Origin: Prosthecobacter algae
GTDB taxonomy: Bacteria; Verrucomicrobiota; Verrucomicrobiia; Verrucomicrobiales; Verrucomicrobiaceae
Assembly: GCF_039542385.1 (NCBI RefSeq)
Contig: NZ_BAABIA010000001.1
Coordinates: 186,001 to 250,000 of the forward strand
Direction of reading: 5' to 3'
DNA: 64,000 nt
Shown: piece by piece, positions 17,357-24,966 of the stretch
How the letters are laid out: every line of letters begins with the position of its first letter
Numbering within the stretch: the first letter of the stretch is position 1
Translations under genes and position numbers: made by a program
The notes under the pieces: model-generated
Told to the model about the DNA's origin: nothing
What the model saw: only the letters and a program-made list of their open reading frames with translations
Database searches by the model: none

Positions 17357-18121
17357 ATGCGTTCCCTCGCTCTGCTCACTCTTACCTTTTGCACCTTGGC
17401 TGCCCCAGCGGCCGAGCTTGAACTCAAGTCACTCGGCGGTGAAGGCGCGGCCCAGAAGCGCAAATATGGTCCTTTCGTCGGCGTATCTGTTGGCGAGTCC
17501 CTGAGCCAGACAGGTGACGTTAAGATCGGCGACAAAAAATTCAGTCTGGATGATTCCGACGGTGCTGCCAGTTTTAGCATCGAAGTCGGCAAGAGCTGGA
17601 AGATGAAACGTCTGCCAATTCTCGCTTCTGTGGATGTGGAGGGCACCTTCATGTCCACCGAACTCAAGGGTCGTTCGGCGGATGCCAATCAGCCTGCAGG
17701 TGGTGGGCGTCTGGCGACCGACACGGTGGCTTATCAGGCCGATATGAACTCCTTGTTCTTTAACCTGAACGGCACACTTGCCCTAGATCTCTATCGTTAC
17801 CGGGCACGCATCGGCAAATTTGCCGCTGGTTTCCGTCCTTACGTGGGAGCAGGCTTCGGTGGTGGCCAGGTGTGGTATCGCAATGCCACGGCTAAGTCCC
17901 GTGCCCAGTTTAACAATACGGGTAACAACACCGCCAGCAACACGCCCTTCAGTGTGGATGAGTTCATCAATTCCTGGAACTGGTATGCAGGCGTCGAGTG
18001 GACCTGGAAAGACCAGTATTCCATCTTCGCTGAATATCGTGACTTCCATGTGGGTGACCTTGAGGAGCTGACGAACTTTGCTTCCGATGGCTACCTCATC
18101 GGCTTCCGCTACCGCTACTAA
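17357..18121 (+). CDS. Outer-membrane beta-barrel protein (OmpA/OmpX-like)
   Basis: This 254-residue protein has a signal peptide (1-19, ending LAAPAA). It then has alternating polar/aromatic strands typical of a small outer-membrane barrel, for example FAAGFRPYVGAGFGGGQVWY and YSIFAEYRDFHVG. It ends in FRYRY, with the C-terminal aromatic residue used for barrel assembly. The predicted barrel could be an eight-strand OmpA-like type. The role is unknown; porin, adhesin or stress-protective functions are possible. A lipoprotein gene and a TPR protein gene follow on the same strand, and the gene diverges from the pseudoprotease gene. Confidence 0.82.
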   Translation: MRSLALLTLTFCTLAAPAAELELKSLGGEGAAQKRKYGPFVGVSVGESLSQTGDVKIGDKKFSLDDSDGAASFSIEVGKSWKMKRLPILASVDVEGTFMSTELKGRSADANQPAGGGRLATDTVAYQADMNSLFFNLNGTLALDLYRYRARIGKFAAGFRPYVGAGFGGGQVWYRNATAKSRAQFNNTGNNTASNTPFSVDEFINSWNWYAGVEWTWKDQYSIFAEYRDFHVGDLEELTNFASDGYLIGFRYRY

Positions 18122-18157
18122 TTTTCATTTCGCCCGGCTCTCACTCAACCCACACCC

Positions 18158-18631
18158 ATGAAGTTCTCCCGCCTGTTTACTTTGGGCCTTGCCACCGTCG
18201 CACTGGCCTCCTGCAAGACCATCACCTCGGAGCGTCTCGCGTTCCCTAACGCCCCTGTGAGCTATCAACTGGTGAGCGATATGGTGGATGAAGAAACGAT
18301 CGAAAACACCATCAAGTTCCGCAACTTGGGGCAGCAGATCGTCAGTTTTGACTACACCATCTCCGATGAACCTGGAATCCCTCACGTGGACTGCCTGGGG
18401 CCAAACTCCGGCCTCGTAGAGAATCTTTATCCCGGTGCTGAAGCCAAGGTGAAGAACCCTCTGGATAAGAACGGTGAATTCGTCACGCTGGGTCGTGTGA
18501 CCTTTGGCAAACGCAGCACAGAAGAGCTGGCCAAGCAGTATAAGCCAAGCACATTGCTGCCTGCCTCCTCGACAGGTGGTGGTGCCTCCCCGCTGCCTGT
18601 GCTCGAAGCGGTGAACGCTCCTGGCGAATGA
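18158..18631 (+). CDS. Lipoprotein, unknown function
   Basis: The 157-residue product starts with a lipoprotein signal peptide ending LASC (Cys19), and 36 bp separate it from the barrel gene. The mature part contains a beta-rich stretch (SYQLVSDMVDEETIENTIKF, then GQQIVSFDYTISDE) and a low-complexity Ser/Gly/Pro tail. It resembles small YcfL-type envelope lipoproteins in layout, but I cannot confirm the family. Its stop overlaps the next ATG (ATGA), suggesting coupled translation of the TPR protein. A strong terminator-like hairpin begins 30 bp after its stop. Confidence 0.75.
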   Translation: MKFSRLFTLGLATVALASCKTITSERLAFPNAPVSYQLVSDMVDEETIENTIKFRNLGQQIVSFDYTISDEPGIPHVDCLGPNSGLVENLYPGAEAKVKNPLDKNGEFVTLGRVTFGKRSTEELAKQYKPSTLLPASSTGGGASPLPVLEAVNAPGE

Positions 18632-19599
18632 TCTTTAAATCTTCAGCGATGCCTTTCATTAGCAGCCCTGTTCGAGCAGGGCTGCTTTATTTTTTAGTGC
18701 TCGGTGCTCTGCTGCCCGTGCAGGCTAGGGATGCTGATGAGTCCGTGCGTCGTCTGTATTCTCGCGCACAGAAATTAATGTCGGAAGGCGAGGCTGAAGA
18801 GGCTCTGGAACGCTTTCTCAACGTGGTCAAACATTACCCCCGCACGGAGTGGTCGGCCCTGTCACTGTGGGAAGTGTATCGTATCAACATTCACCTCGGT
18901 GATGATGAATCCGCCTTTGAGGCCCTGAACCGTCTGATTGTGGAGCAGCCCGGGAATTTTGAAAAAGCCCATGCCGCACAGCTTCAGTTGGTGCAGCGCC
19001 TACTCGGCAGTGGCAAAGAAAGCCGCCGCACGCTGGAAGTGGCCCGGAAATCTCAGATCACGCCGCCTGAGATCCTGGTGGAGATGCTGAAGACGGTGAT
19101 CAAAAATGGCCCGCAGAGCGAGGTTGGAATCCAGGCGCATTATTACCTGGCGATTGCCCAAGAAAAGGCCGGTGAAAAGAAGGTGGCCATCGCCACCCAT
19201 GAAGATTTTACGGAAACCTACCCCAAGCATGAGTTGGCGGATGATGCCGGCTACCAGGTGGCCTACATCGCTTACAAAGATTGGAAGACCATGCGCAGCA
19301 ATAGCCCGCATCAGCGCGAAGGGGCAGCTATCTCATTGGCGTGGTTCATCGCTCGTTTCCCTGAGAGTGATAAGGTGGCCCAAGCCCGCTCTTGCCTCTC
19401 GGAGGTGCGAGCTTCTGAAATGCGTGAGTTGTTAGGCCTCGCTCGTTATTATGAAGGCCGGGGGAATGAAAAAGCAGCAGCGGTGTATTATGAACAATTG
19501 GCTGAGCGTTTTCCGGAAGCCGTCGTGGCGGATAAGACCCTTGCCGACAAGATCCTGAAAACCCAACCTGCCGCCGAAACGGTCGGCCCGGTGAGGTGA
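18628..19599 (+). CDS. Exported TPR protein (BamD/YbgF-like)
   Basis: This 323-residue protein has a hydrophobic N-terminal signal (PVRAGLLYFLVLGALLPVQA) and then TPR repeats with BamD/YbgF-like spacing, such as ALERFLNVVKHYPRTEWSAL and AAAVYYEQLAERFPE. It lacks a lipobox Cys, unlike BamD itself. Such proteins act as periplasmic scaffolds, sometimes in outer-membrane assembly or Tol-Pal coupling. The ATG at 18628 overlaps the upstream stop; an in-frame ATG at 18649 is a second option. Both lie before a perfect terminator-like hairpin at 18661-18696 that sits inside the signal-peptide codons, and any start after the hairpin would remove the signal peptide. Confidence 0.8.
   Translation: MIFKSSAMPFISSPVRAGLLYFLVLGALLPVQARDADESVRRLYSRAQKLMSEGEAEEALERFLNVVKHYPRTEWSALSLWEVYRINIHLGDDESAFEALNRLIVEQPGNFEKAHAAQLQLVQRLLGSGKESRRTLEVARKSQITPPEILVEMLKTVIKNGPQSEVGIQAHYYLAIAQEKAGEKKVAIATHEDFTETYPKHELADDAGYQVAYIAYKDWKTMRSNSPHQREGAAISLAWFIARFPESDKVAQARSCLSEVRASEMRELLGLARYYEGRGNEKAAAVYYEQLAERFPEAVVADKTLADKILKTQPAAETVGPVR
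18661..18696 (+). terminator. Terminator-like hairpin inside a signal-peptide coding region
   Basis: AGCAGCCCTG and CAGGGCTGCT form a perfect 10-bp stem with loop TTCGAG, followed by TTATTTTTTA. This is a textbook intrinsic terminator just after the lipoprotein gene, yet it lies within the first codons of the next ORF. It could act as an attenuator that lowers expression of the TPR protein relative to the barrel and lipoprotein. Confidence 0.8.
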
Positions 19600-19657
19600 G
19601 GGAAGTGTCACGCTCTTTGAGTCGTTCATCGTCCGTTTTCGCGCATCTTAAGGGTAG

Positions 19658-20365
19658 ATGTTGCGTCGCACATGGCTTCAGGGCTGGCTCATCGGGACTG
19701 CGCGTACAGTCACGGGATTGGCTTGGGCGCGCGGGATGGTGATGGAGGTGGCCGCTTTGCAAACAGGGCCGGGCGCTTTGTATTTATCCTTGGCCAGCTT
19801 TCCTGCTTTGCAGTCGGTAGGCGGCTCCGTGCAGGTGAATCTCAGTGCGGTGGATACGGCCCTCATCGTGACACGTGCTTCGGTTTCCTCTTTCCATGCG
19901 CTTGATTCTGTTTGTACGCACGCAGGCTGCACCGTGGGCACCTTTGTGCAGCAGCAGGGTTACATGCAATGCCCTTGCCACGGTTCCCGTTATGACATTC
20001 AAGGCCAAGTGGTTCGCGGGCCTGCGGAAGAAAATCTGGCCTCGTTTGGCATTGAATTTGACGGGGCTGATGAGTTGAAAATCACGCTGCCGAACCTGCC
20101 CCTGGATGTGAAGCCCATCCAGCTTTACCGCCGCGCTGGAAATCGCCTGCGCTTGAAGTTGACTTTTGAGGGCAAGTCGGGACGGCGTTATCAGCTCCGA
20201 TTCAAGGCGGATGTCGTTTCTGCTTTTTCCACTGTCCCCTTCGCAGTGACTCCGAATGGTCTCGCCGTAAGCTCTGAGATATCGGTCACGAGTGATGGCC
20301 CTCGCCACCTTTATGTGGACTCAGATAACCAGCGAGGCTTTTACATCGTGGATGAAGTGGAGTGA
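19658..20365 (+). CDS. Rieske [2Fe-2S] protein
   Basis: The 235-residue protein has an Arg-Arg-containing N-terminus (MLRRTWLQGW), which may be a Tat-type or membrane-anchor signal, and a Rieske domain at about 55-135. The cluster ligands are complete: C86-x-H88 in CTHAGC and C105-x-x-H108 in CPCHGSRYD. The extra cysteines C91 and C107 can form the stabilising disulfide of high-potential Rieske proteins. The C-terminal 90 residues are a beta-rich domain I do not recognise. It may pass electrons in a periplasmic oxidoreductase or a small bc-type chain, but no cytochrome gene is beside it. It is convergent with the ATPase/SPFH operon, 6 bp from that operon's last gene. Confidence 0.9.
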   Translation: MLRRTWLQGWLIGTARTVTGLAWARGMVMEVAALQTGPGALYLSLASFPALQSVGGSVQVNLSAVDTALIVTRASVSSFHALDSVCTHAGCTVGTFVQQQGYMQCPCHGSRYDIQGQVVRGPAEENLASFGIEFDGADELKITLPNLPLDVKPIQLYRRAGNRLRLKLTFEGKSGRRYQLRFKADVVSAFSTVPFAVTPNGLAVSSEISVTSDGPRHLYVDSDNQRGFYIVDEVE

Positions 20366-20371
20366 GTAGTT

Positions 20372-20977
20372 TTAATCTCCCAATGAGCCGCCTCGGATGA
20401 TGGCGATGTCATCGGCACTGAAGCCCGCAGCCTTCAGCCCTTCGTCATTTACTTTTCTTTGGCGAGCTTGCTGCGCGTAAAGACGTAGCCGTGCCTCATG
20501 ACGGTGGGCTTCGTCCGGGATGGCTTCGACCCACGCGAGAGCCGTCTGCATCTGCCCCTGATTGGCAATGCCAAGCGCGAGTGAAGACAGGCTGGGAACG
20601 AGATCGTCAAAGCGCTCGGTTTGGTTGATCCAGTCCGTGGCGGCTTTCGGATTTTGGTCAAACCAAAGCAGCAAGCTGTCATTGAGCTGGCGTGCCTCGC
20701 CGTTTGGCTCCAGTGCACGTACTTCGGCCTCATAATCTCGCTGAACTAAAGGACCGCTACGTGGTTGGAGGACCACTTGGGCAGGTGCATCCGAAGTGAC
20801 AAGATCCGGCACGCTGGCCTCCTCCCAAAAAGGGCGCTCCATTGCCTGGGGCTGCACCTTGATTGGGCTGGGAGGCATCACTTTGGTCCCCTCAGGTTGG
20901 CCTAAATAAAGACCCCAACCGGCGGCCATCAGCAGCGCAGAAACCATCAGTAAAAGACTCGCAGACTTCTCAGACAT
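20372..20977 (-). CDS. Membrane-anchored small protein of the SPFH/ATPase operon
   Basis: The 201-residue protein starts at ATG 20977, which overlaps the ATPase stop by 8 bp. One N-terminal membrane segment (about residues 7-26, ASLLLMVSALLMAAGWGLYLG region) is followed by a Pro-rich spacer and a helical C-terminal domain. That domain contains WFDQNPKAATDWINQTERFDDLV and ALAWVEAIPDEAHRHEARL, a short helical-repeat style seen in some Verrucomicrobiota envelope proteins. I recognise no named family. Overlapping genes argue that it works with the ATPase and SPFH proteins, with its soluble domain probably outside the cytoplasm. Confidence 0.7.
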   Translation of the reverse strand: MSEKSASLLLMVSALLMAAGWGLYLGQPEGTKVMPPSPIKVQPQAMERPFWEEASVPDLVTSDAPAQVVLQPRSGPLVQRDYEAEVRALEPNGEARQLNDSLLLWFDQNPKAATDWINQTERFDDLVPSLSSLALGIANQGQMQTALAWVEAIPDEAHRHEARLRLYAQQARQRKVNDEGLKAAGFSADDIAIIRGGSLGD

Positions 20978-22892
20978 GGGCCGGCGTGAGTGATAGTGAC
21001 GGAGCGGTGGCAGCTTCCTCCTGAGGCTCCGTTTCCAGGCCGTCAAAGCGGAGCAAACGTGCGCTGTTAAAGATCACAAAGAAGGCGCTGAACTCATGCA
21101 TGAAAGCAGCGGCGATGGGGTTGACAAAGCCAAGGCTGCTGAGCGTGATGGCCAGGATGATGAAGGCAAATCCACACAGCAAGTTTTGATTGATGATGCC
21201 TACCGTGCGGGCGGAAAGCAGCAGTAGGTCTGGCAGGCGGCGGAGGTCATGGGTCATCAGGGCCACGTCGGAAGTATGCACGGTGACATCATTGCCCAGG
21301 GTGCCCATGGCCACGCCCACATCGCCTTCCGCCAAAGCTGGGGCATCATTGAGTCCATCGCCGATGACCAACACCCGGCGGCCTGCGGCTTTCAGTTCAC
21401 GGATTTGGCGCACCTTATCCTCCGGCAGGCACTCAGCATGCAGATGGGTGATGCCTACCTGAGCCGCGATGTGTTGAGCCACTTCCAGTCGATCTCCGGT
21501 GAGCATGTGGAAATCCTGAATGCCTAAAGAGCGCAATCGTTCCAGGGCCTCATGAGCCTCGGCACGCACTTGATCGGCTAACAAAAAGGTGGCGATGTGG
21601 CGACCGTTTTGCGCCAGGAGCACGAGGCTGTGGCGGGTGAAATTTGCCGGGTCAATGGCTAACGGCGTGCCGCTTTTCATCAACCAGGAGCTGCGCCCGA
21701 TCTGCAAACGCCGACCCTCACTTTCGCCTTCCAGTCCCAGGCCGTGATGCTCGGTGAAGTGGGTGATGGCGGGCAACTGCTGTCCCTCACCTGCGGCAGC
21801 AATAGCCCGTGCTACGGGGTGATTCGACTGCTGTTCCAGCGCGGCGGCCAGTTGGATCACCTGCTCTCGAGTCAAGGTTTCATCATGCACCAGCACCTTC
21901 TCCAGTTCGAGCTGGCCCAGCGTCAGCGTACCGGTTTTATCAAACACCACCGTGTCCACCAGACGGGCCGTTTCCAGATGGCGGATGCTTTTCACAAGCA
22001 ATCCGAGACGTGAAGCGGATGCAATGGCCGAGACCATGGCAGAAGGGCTAGCCAGCACAAAAGCACAGGGGATGCTGACAACGAGTACGGCGATAGCGCG
22101 CTCCATGTCCTGAGTGAAAAAGAACACACTCGTGGCGATGAGCAAGATGAGCGGGGTGTAGTAGCGGGCGTAGTCTTCGGCGAGACTGATGATGGGGGCC
22201 TCGGATTCCTTTGCCTGCTCGATGATGCTCTGCACTCGGCCCATCACAGTATCCATGCCCGCCCCGGTTACGCGCGCCTGGAGAAAGCCATTGAGATTGG
22301 CCGTGCCAGCGTAGATCTCGCTGCCGGGGGCAACCTCCACCGGCACAGATTCACCCGTGATGCGGCTTTGATCCACCATCGCTTGGCCGGTCACGACCGT
22401 GGCATCGGCAGGCACCATTTCGCCGGGGCGAATGAGAATCTCATCACCGATGCGTAGCTCGCTGGATTCACACTCTTCGTCGGTATCTCCGATTTTACGC
22501 CGGGCGCGCAGGCGGGTGAGTTGGCGCAGTTTTGACAAGGCCATTTCCACGCCTACTGTGGTGCGTTCTTCCAGCATCTGGCCAAACAAAAGGATGATGG
22601 CCACGATGCCCCCGGTGAGATACTTGCCCGTGGCTAAACATGCCGCCAGTGCGAGCACCACATACTGGTCCATGTAAAACTGAGTAGCGCCAAATCCCGT
22701 GGCCCGAATGGCCGTGATGACGCCGCGAACGATGGGGGTGGCCACAATGAGCGTGGCCAGGAGAGCCAGGGCTCCCTTCACGGTCTCCTGCTCTGGGCGC
22801 AGCCACCCGGTGATGACGGAGGCAGCCATGAGAGCCGTGGCCACAAAGAGCAGCAGCAGGCGCTGGCGGGTCGTTGAGTCGAGATCATTCAT
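20970..22892 (-). CDS. P1B-type metal-transporting ATPase with altered CPC motif
   Basis: This 640-residue P-type ATPase has actuator TGES at 179-182, phosphorylation motif DKTGTLT with Asp318, the P1B-specific HP pair in SNHP at 358-359, and GDGLNDAPA at 511-519. It lacks an N-terminal heavy-metal-associated domain. The membrane metal-site motif, normally CPC or SPC, reads I274-P-C276, so ion specificity cannot be assigned from standard subclasses. It should pump a cation out of, or across, the inner membrane. It shares a 4-bp ATGA overlap with the upstream SPFH gene and an 8-bp overlap with the downstream small protein, implying tightly coupled synthesis. Confidence 0.92.
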   Translation of the reverse strand: MNDLDSTTRQRLLLLFVATALMAASVITGWLRPEQETVKGALALLATLIVATPIVRGVITAIRATGFGATQFYMDQYVVLALAACLATGKYLTGGIVAIILLFGQMLEERTTVGVEMALSKLRQLTRLRARRKIGDTDEECESSELRIGDEILIRPGEMVPADATVVTGQAMVDQSRITGESVPVEVAPGSEIYAGTANLNGFLQARVTGAGMDTVMGRVQSIIEQAKESEAPIISLAEDYARYYTPLILLIATSVFFFTQDMERAIAVLVVSIPCAFVLASPSAMVSAIASASRLGLLVKSIRHLETARLVDTVVFDKTGTLTLGQLELEKVLVHDETLTREQVIQLAAALEQQSNHPVARAIAAAGEGQQLPAITHFTEHHGLGLEGESEGRRLQIGRSSWLMKSGTPLAIDPANFTRHSLVLLAQNGRHIATFLLADQVRAEAHEALERLRSLGIQDFHMLTGDRLEVAQHIAAQVGITHLHAECLPEDKVRQIRELKAAGRRVLVIGDGLNDAPALAEGDVGVAMGTLGNDVTVHTSDVALMTHDLRRLPDLLLLSARTVGIINQNLLCGFAFIILAITLSSLGFVNPIAAAFMHEFSAFFVIFNSARLLRFDGLETEPQEEAATAPSLSLTPAHV

Positions 22893-23986
22893 CGGGCAAA
22901 TTCAGGGGCAGGCTCTAGGATGACGGTGGGGCGGGCCTGCTGCATCGGCAGCAGGGTGCGGGAGGAAACCTGGCCCATCACTCCATCCAGCGTCTCCCGC
23001 AGCAGTCTCTGGGAAACGAGTTGGGGATTCAGGCGATAGTTCCCCAGCAGGGATGTGAAGGAGGACGCTTCACCTTTGGCAGACTCCACCAGGCCCGTGG
23101 CATAACCTTCTGCACGGAAAAGAATGGAGGCGGCTTCACCCTCAAACTTCGTGCGTGTTTCCGCATCGTACTGACGGGCATTTTCAAACATCGTTTTGGC
23201 AAACTGGCGTGCATTCGTCACCTCCTCAAAGGCCGCCAGAACCTGGGCAGGTGGCGAAAGAGCGCGGATGTCCAGACCCGTGATGCGCACACCCAGGTGC
23301 AGCCGGCTGGCTTCAGCCTGCACCTGTTTCGTCGCCTCCGCTGCCACATCGCGGCGATCATCGGTCAGGCTGGCATCAATGCGCCTGCGGGCGAGCTGAG
23401 CTGTCAAGGCTCGGTAACTAAGTCTCGCGAGCAGGATTTCGATGCGGTCGCCTGCGATGGTATAACGAAAAGGATCGTCAATTCGGTAACGTAGATTGAA
23501 CTGCCCCTGGATGACATTGGTGTCTAAGGTCAGCGTGTAGCCATGGTCCAGCGGATTTAGTGTGGTGTGGTCGTAGGTGGGGTATTTGGCCCCTTCCACG
23601 TCACGGGAATTCATCTGCTGAATCAGCTCTTCGTTGGTCGGTTCGATCTGCTTGTCTGGATCCCCGATCTTGGTGCCGATGAGTGCCCAGGCATCGAGTG
23701 GCAGGCTGGTATCTTTGCCAGTCTCAAAAAGCAGCACTTCATCAAAGGGACGTGGCAGCCCCACCAGTAGGCCTGGCTGATGCAGGTGAGGTTGCAGGCG
23801 TCCCAGTCTCCTCACCAGCGCCGTCTGCTGCGGCTGGATGGTATGAATGCCGGAAACCGCATAAAGAAGCAGCAATGCCGCAAAGACCCAACGGGCGTGA
23901 GCGGTGAGCTGCTTTAAGAACAGCAGCAGCGCCTCCACGACGTGGCCTTCATCCCGCAGGCTGATGGGGGTGTGGGCGGGCTTCAT
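22889..23986 (-). CDS. HflK-like SPFH-domain membrane protein
   Basis: The 365-residue protein has one membrane segment (about 32-49), then an SPFH/prohibitin domain beginning IQPQQTALVRRLGRLQP. A helical region rich in Ala, Glu and Arg (ENARQYDAETRTKFEGEA) follows, as in HflK/HflC. An insertion of about 55 residues between the first SPFH strands (near KDTSLPLDAW to NPLDHGYTL) is not usual for HflK. HflK and HflC form a cage around the FtsH protease in E. coli; no ftsH is present here. The gene overlaps both neighbours by 4 bp, and the partner is most simply the adjacent ATPase or the other SPFH proteins. Confidence 0.88.
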   Translation of the reverse strand: MKPAHTPISLRDEGHVVEALLLFLKQLTAHARWVFAALLLLYAVSGIHTIQPQQTALVRRLGRLQPHLHQPGLLVGLPRPFDEVLLFETGKDTSLPLDAWALIGTKIGDPDKQIEPTNEELIQQMNSRDVEGAKYPTYDHTTLNPLDHGYTLTLDTNVIQGQFNLRYRIDDPFRYTIAGDRIEILLARLSYRALTAQLARRRIDASLTDDRRDVAAEATKQVQAEASRLHLGVRITGLDIRALSPPAQVLAAFEEVTNARQFAKTMFENARQYDAETRTKFEGEAASILFRAEGYATGLVESAKGEASSFTSLLGNYRLNPQLVSQRLLRETLDGVMGQVSSRTLLPMQQARPTVILEPAPEFAR

Positions 23987-24966
23987 GGCGTGCTATCCAG
24001 GGCGGCTGGGGCAGGGGAGGGCATAGGGGCAGCGCTGCCATTGGCGACGGCTCCCGGTTCCGTGGCCTTCAGCCAGTGAAAGGGGGCCACGCTGGTGTCC
24101 AGGATCACGGTGGTGTTCTTATCCACCACGCTGCGCAGGCTCTGCAGCTCCCGCAGGAATTTGTAAAACTGCGGATCTTGACCATGGGCCGCTGCATAGA
24201 TGGCGGAGGCTTCCGCTTCGGCCTTGCCGCGCATCTCTTCGGCCTGCCGTTTAGCATCGGCGATCATTCGCGTGGCTTCCTTGTCCGTTTCGGCTTTCAT
24301 CTCGGCCGTCTTGGCGCGGCCTTCGGCGCGATACTGTGTGGCCTCCCGTTTTCGCTCTGCACGCATGCGGCGGAAGACGGATTCCGTATTGGCCTCAGGA
24401 AGCTGGATCTGAGTGATGCCGGTGGAAATGAGCTCGATGCCCAGTTGCTTTGCGGCATCTCCTGCGGCCAGGGCTTGCATTTCGCTCTCTAGTTTCTCAA
24501 GCGGGCTTTTTTGATTTTCGCTCATCAGCAGAGCGGTGAAGTCGTGACGGCCTAACACTGAGTTGCGTGCGCTGGTGACCAGGGCATCCAGCTTGATGTG
24601 GGCCTGCTTCAGCTCACGCACGGAGGTGTAGAACAGAAGGGGATCTGCCACGCGCCAGGTGAAAAACATGGGCACGATGACATTGCGCTGATCTCGTGTC
24701 AGCGTTTCGCTGAGGCGGATGTCGGCGTGCTGCAAGCGGCGATCCACGCGGACGATTTGCTCCACCGGCATGGGCAGGCGAAAGTAAAGGCCGGGGGCGC
24801 TCAAAATGCGCACAGGTTTACCAAATCGCAGGATCAGCGCATGCTCCGTCTCGCTCACGATGAAGCAGCAGGCGGAGGCGATGACGCTGAAAACGACGGC
24901 CAGGATGAGCCCGAGGCGCAGGCTGATGAGGCGGTTTCGAGAGGGGGATGGTGTGGCTTCGCTCAT
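23983..24966 (-). CDS. hflC: HflC-like SPFH-domain membrane protein
   Basis: The 327-residue protein is close to classical HflC: one membrane segment (about 17-38), an SPFH start VSETEHALILRFGKPVRIL, then LPMPVEQIVRVDRRLQ, and a long Glu/Ala/Lys-rich helix (AEGRAKTAEMKAETDKEA). A conserved C-terminal strand includes NTTVILDTSVAPF. The 4-bp overlaps with both flanking genes show strict operon structure. It probably forms a hetero-oligomer with the two other SPFH proteins encoded alongside. Classical HflC works with HflK on FtsH; here a metal ATPase is encoded instead, so the client may differ. Confidence 0.92.
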   Translation of the reverse strand: MSEATPSPSRNRLISLRLGLILAVVFSVIASACCFIVSETEHALILRFGKPVRILSAPGLYFRLPMPVEQIVRVDRRLQHADIRLSETLTRDQRNVIVPMFFTWRVADPLLFYTSVRELKQAHIKLDALVTSARNSVLGRHDFTALLMSENQKSPLEKLESEMQALAAGDAAKQLGIELISTGITQIQLPEANTESVFRRMRAERKREATQYRAEGRAKTAEMKAETDKEATRMIADAKRQAEEMRGKAEAEASAIYAAAHGQDPQFYKFLRELQSLRSVVDKNTTVILDTSVAPFHWLKATEPGAVANGSAAPMPSPAPAALDSTP

